A stretch of DNA of 8,402 bases from Streptomyces sp. NRRL F-525 (GCF_000716605.1 NZ_JNXE01000084.1:1-8402); one strand, 5' to 3'; shown: positions 1 through 6,909, counted from the stretch's first letter. Program-made: numbers and translations. Notes: generated by a model not told the origin, from the sequence alone.

Positions 1-709
1 GCCCCCACCCCCTCCCCTTAACCACCGGCCTCGCGAAACTCCCCACCCTGCTCGTCCGAAGTCCCAACCCCACCAACGACTCCGCCAGCTTCACCCCCGC
101 CCCCACCCCGTCCACGACGGGCAACCCCAACTTCTCCCCCACCACCCGCTGCAACCCCGTCATCCCGGCACACCCCAGCACCAACACCTCCGCCCCCGCC
201 GCACACACCCGCTCCGCCGCCGCGAGGAACGCCGCCTCCGTACGGGCCTCGTCGCCACCGAGGTCGAGGACGCTCAACCCCGTCCCCACCACCGCCGCAC
301 AGTTCCGGCCCACCCCCGCCAACTCCAGGCTGTCCTCGATCTGCCCGCAGGACCGCTCCAGCGTGGTGACGACGCCGTAGCGCCGACCCAGCAGACAGGC
401 CAGATGGGCGGCCGCCTCGGTGATGTCGACGACCGGTACGTCCACCAACTCCCGCACGCCTTCCCGCCCGTGCTCCCCGAAGCCGGCCATGACGACGGCG
501 TCGTAGGCGGGGCCTTCGTACGTACGGAGGAGGTCCATGACGGCCGCCGCCGACAGATAACTGTCCAGCCAGCCCTCCGCCGACTCGGGGCCCCACTCCG
601 GGGTGAGCCCGGTCACGGTGGTGCCCGGGCCTGCGGCGGCCCGGGCACCTCGTACGATCTCCTCGGTCATCTCCTGCGTGGTGTTGCAGTTGGTGACGAC
701 GATGCGCAC
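1..709 (-). CDS. Asp/Glu/hydantoin racemase-superfamily enzyme, 3' end cut by window edge
   Basis: The 236 visible codons from a GTG start read as a member of the aspartate/glutamate/hydantoin racemase superfamily. The N-terminus RIVVTNCNTT matches the family's 'NPNTT' strand-loop, the middle has DITEAAAHLACLLGRRYGVV and TTLERS, and the second active-site loop GCAGM carries Cys180. The first loop reads AGFGEHG, with Gly76 where hydantoin and allantoin racemases have a catalytic Cys in ACFGDPG. A two-cysteine racemization is therefore doubtful; a one-base mechanism or another reaction is possible. GTG at 709 is chosen because it keeps the complete first strand and has GGAGG (724-720) 10 nt upstream. 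It starts 5 bp after the permease stop, so the two are almost certainly one operon. The family is usually about 220-250 aa, so only a few residues should be missing. The 3' third uses many TTG and GGG codons, unlike its neighbours. Family assignment is secure; the substrate is not known. Confidence 0.86.
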   Translation of the reverse strand, partial: MRIVVTNCNTTQEMTEEIVRGARAAAGPGTTVTGLTPEWGPESAEGWLDSYLSAAAVMDLLRTYEGPAYDAVVMAGFGEHGREGVRELVDVPVVDITEAAAHLACLLGRRYGVVTTLERSCGQIEDSLELAGVGRNCAAVVGTGLSVLDLGGDEARTEAAFLAAAERVCAAGAEVLVLGCAGMTGLQRVVGEKLGLPVVDGVGAGVKLAESLVGLGLRTSRVGSFARPVVKGRGWG

Positions 710-714
710 TCCGC

Positions 715-2187
715 TCAGACCTCCACCGGTTCGGGAGCGGGCTCGGCCGCGGCTCGATCGGCGCGGCAGACCAGCACGTACAGGCCCGCGCCCAGCGCCG
801 TACCGATGAACCACGAGTACGGGGCCACGTCGCTGAACGTCTTCACCAGGGCGAGTACGCCCGCGACCGCCGCCGCGGGCAGGAACGCCGCGAGCGCCTT
901 GGGGTTCACGCCGCCGCGGTAGTAGTAGCGGGAGCCGGGGGTCGCGTCGAACAACGCCTGCACATCGACCCGGCCGCGCTTCACCCAGTAGTAGTCGACC
1001 ATGATCACGCCGAACAGCGGGCCCAGGAAGGCGCCGAGGCCACCGAGGAAGTAGTTGACGACCGTGGGGTTGGAGAAGAGGTTCCACGGGGTGACGACCA
1101 ACGCGGCGACCGTGCTGATCATGCCGCCGATCTTGAAGGTGATCTTCTGCGGCCATACGTTGGCCAGGTCGTACGCCGGTGAGACGAAGTTGGCGACGAT
1201 GTTGACGCCCATGGTGGCGACGGCGAACGTGAACGCGCCCAGCACCATCACCCAGGTGTTGCCCACCTTGGCGACCAACTCGGCCGGATCCGTGATGGCT
1301 TGGCCCCAGACCTCCAGCGAACCGGCCGTCACGATCACCGAAACGACCACGAACGCCGTGGAGTTGATGGGCAGGCCCCAGAAGTTGCCGCGGCGGACGG
1401 TCTTGTAGTCCGGCGCGAAGCGGGAGAAGTCGCAGAAGTTGAGCATCAGCGTGCCGTACGTCGCGAGGATCAGCCCGATCGCGCCGAACCACTGCCGCCA
1501 CTGCTCGCCGAACGAGACCGGGTGCGGGGTCGAGGTGAGGGAGATCGACCAACCGGCCTTCGCCAGCACCCAGATGGCCAGCGCGATCATCACCAGCCAG
1601 ATCGCGGGACCGCAGAAGTCCTGGAACTTCCTTACGGATTCCATGCCCTGACTGATGATCACCGCCTGGATCAGCCACAGCGACACGAAGGAGACCCAGC
1701 CGAGCGCGTCAAGTCCCAGGAAGGAGTGGTGAGTCCAGGACTCCAGGCCCGGCCAGGCGGCCAGCAGCATCACGTTGACGGCGACGGACGCGAGGTAGGT
1801 CTGGATGCCGTACCACATGATGGCGATCACGGCCCGGATGAGGGCGGGGATGTTCGCGCCCCACACGCCGAAGCTGATGCGGCTGACGACCGGGAACGGG
1901 ACGCCGTGCGCCTGCCCGATCTTCCCCATCCAGTTCATGCCGACGTAGATGAGCACGAAGCCGACGAGCAGGGACGTGAAGACCTGCCAGACGTTCATGC
2001 CGAGGACCAACAGGCCTGCGGCGAACGTGTAGTTGCCGAGGTTGTGGACGTCGGACATCCACATGGCGAAGAGGTCGAAGACCTTCCAGTTCCGCTTGTC
2101 GGCGGGGGCGAGGTCTTCGTTGGTGAGCCGGGGGTCGGGGACGAACGTTGGCGTGCCGGTGGCTTCGGCACTGTCGGCGAGGGACAC
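715..2187 (-). CDS. NCS1-family permease (hydantoin/allantoin/nucleobase type)
   Basis: A 490-aa integral membrane protein of the nucleobase:cation symporter-1 family (Mhp1, PucI), which takes up hydantoins, allantoin, purines or pyrimidines with Na+ or H+. The cytoplasmic N-terminus is followed by the family signature WMSDVHNLGNYTF (43-55) in TM1 and PFPVVSRISFGVWGANIP (97-114) before TM3. Trp125 and Gln129 in MWYGIQT fit substrate-contacting Trp117 and Gln121 of Mhp1, and Asn329/Asn333 in VNIVAN fit Mhp1 Asn314/Asn318. This mapping was done by eye. Length and about twelve hydrophobic segments are normal. The GTG at 2187 is chosen because GGAGG (2196-2192) lies just before it and the N-terminus then has family length. 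An in-frame ATG at 2274 would add 29 Pro/Arg-rich residues and put the operator palindrome inside the gene. It is the first gene of an operon with the racemase-like gene and is divergent from a GntR/FCD regulator that probably controls it. Hydantoin or allantoin is the best guess for the substrate, not shown. Confidence 0.93.
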   Translation of the reverse strand: MSLADSAEATGTPTFVPDPRLTNEDLAPADKRNWKVFDLFAMWMSDVHNLGNYTFAAGLLVLGMNVWQVFTSLLVGFVLIYVGMNWMGKIGQAHGVPFPVVSRISFGVWGANIPALIRAVIAIMWYGIQTYLASVAVNVMLLAAWPGLESWTHHSFLGLDALGWVSFVSLWLIQAVIISQGMESVRKFQDFCGPAIWLVMIALAIWVLAKAGWSISLTSTPHPVSFGEQWRQWFGAIGLILATYGTLMLNFCDFSRFAPDYKTVRRGNFWGLPINSTAFVVVSVIVTAGSLEVWGQAITDPAELVAKVGNTWVMVLGAFTFAVATMGVNIVANFVSPAYDLANVWPQKITFKIGGMISTVAALVVTPWNLFSNPTVVNYFLGGLGAFLGPLFGVIMVDYYWVKRGRVDVQALFDATPGSRYYYRGGVNPKALAAFLPAAAVAGVLALVKTFSDVAPYSWFIGTALGAGLYVLVCRADRAAAEPAPEPVEV

Positions 2188-2249
2188 GGGGCCTCCAGGG
2201 CGAGGGGACGGGAGCGATGGGAGAGCTGGGCAGGACGGCTTCCGGTGTC

Positions 2250-2265
2250 GTTTGGTATACCAAAC
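2250..2265. promoter_or_regulatory. Probable GntR/FCD operator palindrome
   Basis: GTTTGGTATACCAAAC is a perfect 16-bp inverted repeat in the divergent spacer. The core TTGGTATACCAA is the type of site bound by FadR-subfamily GntR regulators (pattern TGGT-N2-ACCA, as for UxuR/ExuR-like proteins), and the gene for such a regulator starts 92 bp away. It lies 63 bp upstream of the permease GTG. It overlaps the position where a -10 element would fall for the TTGACG hexamer at 2288-2283, so a bound repressor would block permease transcription. The palindrome is seen directly; the binding protein is inferred from proximity and motif. Confidence 0.75.
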
Positions 2266-2288
2266 TGCCGTCATAGTCCTCCCGTCAA
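2258..2288 (-). promoter_or_regulatory. Candidate promoter of the permease operon
   Basis: TTGACG at 2288-2283 on the minus strand is a good -35 hexamer. The matching -10 is poor: with a 19-nt spacer it is TTGGTA (2263-2258), inside the operator palindrome, and with 18 nt it is TTTGGT. A weak promoter overlapped by an operator is typical of an inducible catabolic operon. Transcription would then begin near 2250, giving a leader of about 60 nt before GTG 2187. I could not find an equally clear promoter for the divergent regulator. Confidence 0.35.
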
Positions 2289-2356
2289 CCGTTCCGACCG
2301 ATGTCTCCGTTGTTAACGCTCCGTAAAACACCCCCGGAGTCGGCGAAGATAACCCC

Positions 2357-3025
2357 ATGAGCTCCACGTCAGAGAAGATCGAACCCCTCGGAGCGGTGCG
2401 CGAGCGCGTCCTGGCCACCCTGCGGCAGGACGTCATCGCCGGTCGCCTCCGCCCTGGTGACCGCCTGGTCGAACGCGAGCTCGCCGAACGCTTCGGCGTC
2501 TCCCGGGTGCCGGTCCGCGAGGCGATCCGCGCGCTGGTCGCCGAGGGGTTCGTCCACTTCGAGACCCCGCGCCGCACGGTCGTACGCCGTCTCACCCCGA
2601 ACGACGTGCAGGAACTCTTCGAACTGCGCGAGGCCCTGGAGGTCTACGCGGCCGGGCTCGCCGCGTCCCGCGCGACACCGGAGGAACTGGCCGAGGTGGA
2701 GGAACTCCTCGACCGTGCGGCCGCCGCGACCGAGGCGGGCGACGCCGAGCTGATCACGGACATCAACAGCCGCCTGCACGACAGCATCGTGGCGATAGCG
2801 GGCAACACGCTGCTGACCGCCGCCCTGGAACCGGTCGCCGGCCGCCTGCGCTGGATGACCCGGCGGAACGAGGAGTGGCCCCAACTCCTCGTGGAGCACC
2901 GCGAGTTGTACGAGGCGATCGCATCCGGCGACCCGGACCGCGCCCGCGCGCACGCACTGGCCCACGTACGGACCAACTACCGTTCCACGGTCCGGCATCT
3001 GTTCGGGGACGACGCGCAGCCGTAG
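2357..3025 (+). CDS. GntR-family transcriptional regulator, FCD (FadR-type) subfamily
   Basis: A 222-aa DNA-binding regulator. Residues about 10-77 form the GntR winged helix-turn-helix, with GRLRPGDRLVERELAERFGV and SRVPVREAIRALVAEGFV as the classic recognition region. Residues about 80-215 form the all-helical FCD effector domain. By spacing, Asn137, His141, His181 and His203 sit at the FCD metal-ligand positions; the first ligand is usually Asp, so Asn137 is a mild variation. FCD domains typically bind a metal-coordinated carboxylate or sugar acid, and ligand binding releases DNA. ATG at 2357 is supported by the normal family N-terminus, though only a weak GAAG precedes it. The gene is divergent from the NCS1 permease, with a FadR-type operator between them, so it most likely represses the permease operon and possibly itself. 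A gene for an exported hydrolase follows after 15 bp and may be cotranscribed. Confidence 0.95.
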   Translation: MSSTSEKIEPLGAVRERVLATLRQDVIAGRLRPGDRLVERELAERFGVSRVPVREAIRALVAEGFVHFETPRRTVVRRLTPNDVQELFELREALEVYAAGLAASRATPEELAEVEELLDRAAAATEAGDAELITDINSRLHDSIVAIAGNTLLTAALEPVAGRLRWMTRRNEEWPQLLVEHRELYEAIASGDPDRARAHALAHVRTNYRSTVRHLFGDDAQP

Positions 3026-3040
3026 GCAAGGGAAGTGGAC

Positions 3041-4507
3041 ATGGTCAGCAGACGTGGCCTGTTGGGCGGAGCCGCCGCCTTCGTGGGGGTCGGGACGATG
3101 ACCGGCGCGGGGGTGGCCGTGGCGGACGTGGCGCTGGACACCCCGTTCACGCCGGTCGGCACACCGCATCTGGCGCAGGCCGAGCAACTGGTGGGCTATC
3201 AGCGGCTGTTGGCCGCCGGATATCTGGTGGACGGGCTGGCGGGGCACTGGCCGCTGGACGGTTCGGGTACGGACCGTTCCGGCCACGAGCACCCCGTGAC
3301 GCTCGGCTCCGGCTCCGGCGCGACCTGGTCGGCGCTGCGCGCGGGCGGCGAGCTGAGCCTCGACGGGACGTCCGGCGCGTACGCCGCCACGGACTCCGTC
3401 CTGGACACGACGGCCCCCTTCACCGTCTCGGCATGGGTGCGCCTGGCGAGCGACGCCGACCCGGCGACCATGTACACGGCGGTGAGCCAGGACGGCGCGA
3501 CGACCAGCCGCTTCCTCCTCCAGTACGACAACACCGTCTCCACCTGGGCCTTCAAGGTCCGCAGCGAGGACCAGACGGCCAAGGTGTCCGCCCTCGCCAC
3601 CTCACCGGCCGGTCTCGGCATCTGGACCCATCTGACCGGAGTCTGGGACGGCACACAGATCCGGCTGTACGTCGACGGGCAGCCGCAGGGCAGCGCCGCG
3701 ACCACCCTGTCCTGGGCCGCGCCCGGCGGCTTCTCCATCGGCCGGGCCCGCTTCGACAGCGCGCCCGTCAACCGCTTCAAGGGCGCCATCGACGACGTAC
3801 GGGCGTACGCCCGCGCCCTGACCGCCGACGAGATCGCCCTGGTCAGCGGTCGTACGGCCCGCGAGAACAACGTCTACCAGTCGGGCTCGCCCGCCACCCT
3901 CACCTGGGGCACGCCCGACGACCCGGCGAGCTGGGTGGCCCGCGCCCGCTGCGCGTCCTTCGTCACCGGCGTCCTGAAGCACACCTACGGCTGGGCGTCG
4001 GACGACTACTTCCTCCAGCACTTCCAGGAGAAGGTCCCGGAGGCCGCCGACTACTGCGCCGCCTTCCTGAACGGCACCGCCGGCCCCCGCTTCCAGCGCG
4101 TCCGCAAGGTCGCCGACCTCCAGCCGGGCGACATCATCGCCGTCGACTACAAGGGCAGCGACCCCGACAACACCGGCCACATCGTCATGGTCCGCGAGGT
4201 CAAGGGCGTCTTCAGCGGCACCGCCGACTTCACCGGCGAGACGCAGTACGCCGTCGAGATCATCGACTGCACCTCCGACCCGCACGGCGTCTACGCCCTG
4301 ACCAACTACCCCAAGTACCCCGACACCCGGATGGTCAGCAACGTCCCCGGCGAGAACCTCCAGGGCGTCGGCATCGGCCACATGATGTTCTACGCCTCCG
4401 ACACCACGGGTGAGTTCTCGCGGTACCGATGGAGCGTCAACTCATCGAAGAGCACCGGGACTTACGACGTGACGGCCCGACCGGTGGCGGCGGCGCGGGT
4501 CGGCTGA
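3041..4507 (+). CDS. Tat-exported LamG-like and NlpC/P60-like cysteine hydrolase
   Basis: A 488-aa secreted protein. Residues 1-28 are a twin-arginine signal peptide (SRRGLLG at 3-9, an Ala/Gly/Val-rich core, likely cleavage after AVA at 28). Residues about 64-265 form a LamG-like jelly-roll: GHWPLDGSGTDRSG at the start, FTVSAWVRL, WTHLTGVWDGTQIRLYVDG, and DDVRAYARALTADEI at the end. This fold usually binds glycans or other ligands. Residues about 295-440 look like a papain-like hydrolase of the NlpC/P60 or CHAP kind: Cys304 at a helix start (RCASFVTGVLKHTYGW), the strand LQPGDIIAVDY, His380 in NTGHIVMV, and Asp409 in EIIDC as a possible third residue. Such enzymes cut cell-wall peptides or amides outside the cell. 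ATG at 3041 is preferred because AAGGGA (3028-3033) lies 7 nt upstream; GTG at 3035 is too close to that site. It lies 15 bp after the GntR gene. The target is unknown and the catalytic residues are inferred by eye. Confidence 0.85.
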   Translation: MVSRRGLLGGAAAFVGVGTMTGAGVAVADVALDTPFTPVGTPHLAQAEQLVGYQRLLAAGYLVDGLAGHWPLDGSGTDRSGHEHPVTLGSGSGATWSALRAGGELSLDGTSGAYAATDSVLDTTAPFTVSAWVRLASDADPATMYTAVSQDGATTSRFLLQYDNTVSTWAFKVRSEDQTAKVSALATSPAGLGIWTHLTGVWDGTQIRLYVDGQPQGSAATTLSWAAPGGFSIGRARFDSAPVNRFKGAIDDVRAYARALTADEIALVSGRTARENNVYQSGSPATLTWGTPDDPASWVARARCASFVTGVLKHTYGWASDDYFLQHFQEKVPEAADYCAAFLNGTAGPRFQRVRKVADLQPGDIIAVDYKGSDPDNTGHIVMVREVKGVFSGTADFTGETQYAVEIIDCTSDPHGVYALTNYPKYPDTRMVSNVPGENLQGVGIGHMMFYASDTTGEFSRYRWSVNSSKSTGTYDVTARPVAAARVG

Positions 4508-4630
4508 CCAACTGGGCCACCGGCGGGCGTACTTGTCCGTCGCCGCCACCAGCGCCTCCGCGACACCGGGCGCGCTCGCGCTGCGCTCGGCTTCGCCGAC
4601 GATCACCAACTCGCCGCCGGATCCGAGGCG
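4499..4630 (-). pseudogene. Possible gene fossil in the convergent spacer
   Basis: Between the LamG-hydrolase stop (4507) and the udgB stop (4657) one minus-strand frame reads like real protein: SGGELVIVGEAERSASAPGV and then AEALVAATDKYARRWPSW. About nine in ten third codon positions are G or C, normal for coding DNA in this genome and not expected of a plain spacer. It has no proper start: an in-frame TAA (4633-4631) lies just upstream, and the frame continues into the 3' end of the LamG gene until TGA at 4444-4442. The strand 'LVIVGEAER' followed by a helix ending in KY resembles the middle of pyridoxamine-5'-phosphate-oxidase-like flavin proteins, but that is only a resemblance. It is best read as a decayed remnant about 40 codons long. 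A random open stretch remains possible. Confidence 0.38.
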
Positions 4631-4656
4631 TTACGACTCCGGCGACCGCCACTTCC

Positions 4657-5349
4657 CTACGGAGCCGTCGGCAGCCCCGCCGCCCCGGCCGCCGTGCGGA
4701 GGACGTCCCGCAGCATCGCGGGGGTGAGTTTGCCGGTGAAGGTGTTGCGCTGGCTGACGTGGAAGCAGCCGAAGAGGTCGAGGCCGTCGAGGGAGACCCG
4801 GGCGCCGTGCCCGAACGCGGGCCGCGGGCGCGGGACTTGCCAGCCCGCCGCCGCGAACGCGGGCAGCGCCGCCTGCCAGCCGAAGGCGCCGAGGACGACC
4901 ACTGCCTTCAACGTCGGCCGCAGCAGGGTGAGTTCGTCGACGAGCCAGGGACGGCAGGTGTCGCGCTCCTCGGGGGTGGGCTTGTTGGCGGGCGGGGCGC
5001 AGCGCACCGGTGAGGTGATGCGGACGCCGTACAGCTCCAGGCCGTCGTCGGCGCTCACGGCGGTCGGCTGCGAGGCGAGGCCGATGTCGTGGAGGGCCTC
5101 GTACAGGACGTCACCGGAACGGTCGCCGGTGAACATGCGGCCGGTGCGGTTGGCACCGTGCGCGGCCGGGGCGAGGCCGATGATCAGGAGTGACGCGTCG
5201 GCGGGGCCGAAGCCGGGTACCGGGCGGCCCCAGTACGTCCAGTCGGCGAAGGCGGCGCGTTTGGTGCGGGCGACCTCCTCGCGCCAGGCGACCAGGCGGG
5301 GGCAGGCCCGGCAGCCGGTGATCCGGTGGTCGAGGTCGGACAGGTTCAT
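4657..5349 (-). CDS. udgB: Family 5 uracil-DNA glycosylase (UdgB)
   Basis: A 230-aa uracil-DNA glycosylase of family 5 (UDGb, as in Thermus and Mycobacterium tuberculosis UdgB). It removes uracil, and in this family also hypoxanthine and other deaminated bases, from DNA as the first step of base excision repair. Four cysteines, Cys13, Cys16 (CRACPRL), Cys117 and Cys132, are placed to hold the family's 4Fe-4S cluster. Motif 1 is GLAPAAHGANRTGRMFTGD (58-76), with Ala rather than a catalytic Asp/Asn, as expected for UDGb. The second motif is HVSQRNTFTGKLT from His197. Length is normal. ATG at 5349 is the only good start, since an in-frame stop (that of the YfcC gene) lies 33 nt upstream; no strong ribosome site is visible. 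It probably ends the M20 peptidase-YfcC operon, with no obvious metabolic tie to those genes, and may also have its own promoter. Confidence 0.95.
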   Translation of the reverse strand: MNLSDLDHRITGCRACPRLVAWREEVARTKRAAFADWTYWGRPVPGFGPADASLLIIGLAPAAHGANRTGRMFTGDRSGDVLYEALHDIGLASQPTAVSADDGLELYGVRITSPVRCAPPANKPTPEERDTCRPWLVDELTLLRPTLKAVVVLGAFGWQAALPAFAAAGWQVPRPRPAFGHGARVSLDGLDLFGCFHVSQRNTFTGKLTPAMLRDVLRTAAGAAGLPTAP

Positions 5350-5382
5350 ACCGCCACGGTATGCGTCCCTCTCCGTGCCGGT

Positions 5383-6909
5383 TCAGGTGAGGACCGCGCC
5401 GAACGCCACGAACCCGCAGATCATCAGGAACAGCAGCGCCAGCAACGGCCATACGAACCTCAGGTACTTGTCGTAGCCGACCTTCGCCAGCGCCACCCCG
5501 CCGATGGTGACGGCGGTCGTCGGCACCCAGAGGTTCATCCACCCGCTGGCTGCCTGCCAGGCGGTGACGACGACCGCGCGGGAGACCCCGGCGAAGTCGG
5601 CGAGCGGGGCGAGGATCGGCATGGCGAGGGTCGCGTGGCCGGAGGTGGACGGGATCAGGAAGGCGAGCGGCAGGTTCACGACGAAGACGATGATCGCGAA
5701 GACACCGGAGGAGGTGCCCTTCACGATGCCCTCGATGGAGTGCAGGACCGTGTCCGTGATCTTCGAGTTGTTCATGATGACGGTGACCCCGCGCGCCAGC
5801 ACGATCACCAGCGCCGGCGAGATGAAGTCGGCGGCGCCCTGGATGATCATCGAGCTGAGCCTCTGCTCCCCCAGCCGCGCCACCAGCCCGATCAGCACGG
5901 CCGCGCACAGGAAGAGCGCCGCCAACTGCGGGAAGGACCAGCCGAGTTCGAAGCCGTACGGTTTCGCGTCCGCGTCACCGGTGAGCGCGCTCGCCCACGG
6001 CACCACCGAGAAGATCATGAAGGCGAAGACGAGGCCCATGGTGACCAGAACTGCCTTGTGCAGCCCGGTCAGTTCGGGTTCCTCGGCCTCCGAGGCGGCG
6101 TCCTGGTCCCGGTCGCCGGGCAGGAACCCGGTGATCGACCGCTCGGGGTTGCGCCGCACACGGCGCGCGTACCGGACGACGTACGCCACCGTCACCGCCG
6201 TCAGCACCACCCACATCACGAACCGCAGCACGATGCCGTCGCCGAGCGAGATGTCGGCGGCGGAGGAGGCGACGCCGGTCGCGAAGGGGTTCACGGTCGA
6301 GCAGAGCACGCCGATCCCGGCGCCGAGGATGATGGTGCCGACGGCGACCATCCGGTCGTAGCCGAGTGCCAGCATCAGCGGCACGATCAGGCCGTAGAAA
6401 CCGAGGGTCTCCTCGGCGAAGCCCTCGACCGTGCCGAGGACCGAGAAGACGACCATGATCCCGGCGATGAGCAACGCGCCCCGGTCGCGCAGCCGATGGG
6501 CGAGCCGGCCGATGCCCCGGTCGAGGGCGCCGGTCGCGAACACCACGGTGATGAACGCCCCGATGGCGAGCACGAACAGGAACACGCCCGCGCTGCCGTA
6601 CAGTTCACCGGCCAGATCCGGGCCGACCTGGCCGGTCTTCTCGTCCTGGACGCCGTAGAGGCCGTTGACGGGCGCGAGGAACAGGTCGTTGAGGCGGTCG
6701 ACGAAACTCTGGCCGGAGTCGACGCGGTGGTAGGTGCCCTGGATCGGGGCGCCGGAGCCGTTGCGGTCGTACTGCCCGGACGGGACGAGGAACGCGAGCA
6801 GCCACACGGCGACGGTGACGATCGCGAGAACGGTCAGCGCACTGGGGAAGGTGAACTTCGGCTTGTGCGACGGCTGTTGGGCGGTCTGCGGACTGTCGGT
6901 CTCACTCAT
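5383..6909 (-). CDS. YfcC-family carrier (DcuC/C4-dicarboxylate-like)
   Basis: A 508-aa multispanning membrane protein of the YfcC family, related to the anaerobic C4-dicarboxylate carrier DcuC. Family marks are FTFPSALTVLAIV leading into TM1 (about 24-42), PSGQYDRNGSGAPIQGTYH from residue 43 just outside the membrane, NPFATGVASSAADISLGDGI in the middle, and the C-terminal block PSTSGHATLAMPILAPLADF (from Pro420) with ASGWMNLWVPTTAVTIGG. A charged cytoplasmic loop (GDRDQDAASEAEEPEL) separates the two halves. Family substrates are poorly defined; amino acids, peptides or dicarboxylates are all suggested for relatives. Its ATG overlaps the peptidase stop as ATGA, with GGAGG at 6918-6914, so the two genes are translationally coupled. 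This suggests the carrier moves either the peptidase substrate or its product. The stop lies 33 bp before udgB. Confidence 0.93.
   Translation of the reverse strand: MSETDSPQTAQQPSHKPKFTFPSALTVLAIVTVAVWLLAFLVPSGQYDRNGSGAPIQGTYHRVDSGQSFVDRLNDLFLAPVNGLYGVQDEKTGQVGPDLAGELYGSAGVFLFVLAIGAFITVVFATGALDRGIGRLAHRLRDRGALLIAGIMVVFSVLGTVEGFAEETLGFYGLIVPLMLALGYDRMVAVGTIILGAGIGVLCSTVNPFATGVASSAADISLGDGIVLRFVMWVVLTAVTVAYVVRYARRVRRNPERSITGFLPGDRDQDAASEAEEPELTGLHKAVLVTMGLVFAFMIFSVVPWASALTGDADAKPYGFELGWSFPQLAALFLCAAVLIGLVARLGEQRLSSMIIQGAADFISPALVIVLARGVTVIMNNSKITDTVLHSIEGIVKGTSSGVFAIIVFVVNLPLAFLIPSTSGHATLAMPILAPLADFAGVSRAVVVTAWQAASGWMNLWVPTTAVTIGGVALAKVGYDKYLRFVWPLLALLFLMICGFVAFGAVLT

Noticed and set aside
18..596. 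A 192-codon minus-strand frame within the racemase-like gene
   Set aside because: Gly/Arg-rich frame shifted against the racemase frame, which holds the NCNTT and GCAGM motifs and starts just after the permease stop.
1300..2316. A 338-codon plus-strand frame opposite the permease
   Set aside because: Charged low-complexity antisense shadow; the permease on the other strand has a full NCS1 signature.
2312..2317. GTTAAC palindrome in the divergent spacer as a second operator
   Set aside because: It is only 6 bp, does not extend symmetrically and lacks the TGGT/ACCA halves of the main palindrome.
2875..4413. A 512-codon plus-strand frame overlapping the LamG hydrolase
   Set aside because: Arg/Pro/Gly-rich out-of-frame shadow of the real gene, with no recognisable motif.
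4508..4656. A bidirectional terminator between the convergent genes
   Set aside because: Only short stems are visible (for example TCGGC/GCCGA at 4587-4599) with no U-tract, and they fall within the coding-like fossil, so I cannot support a terminator.
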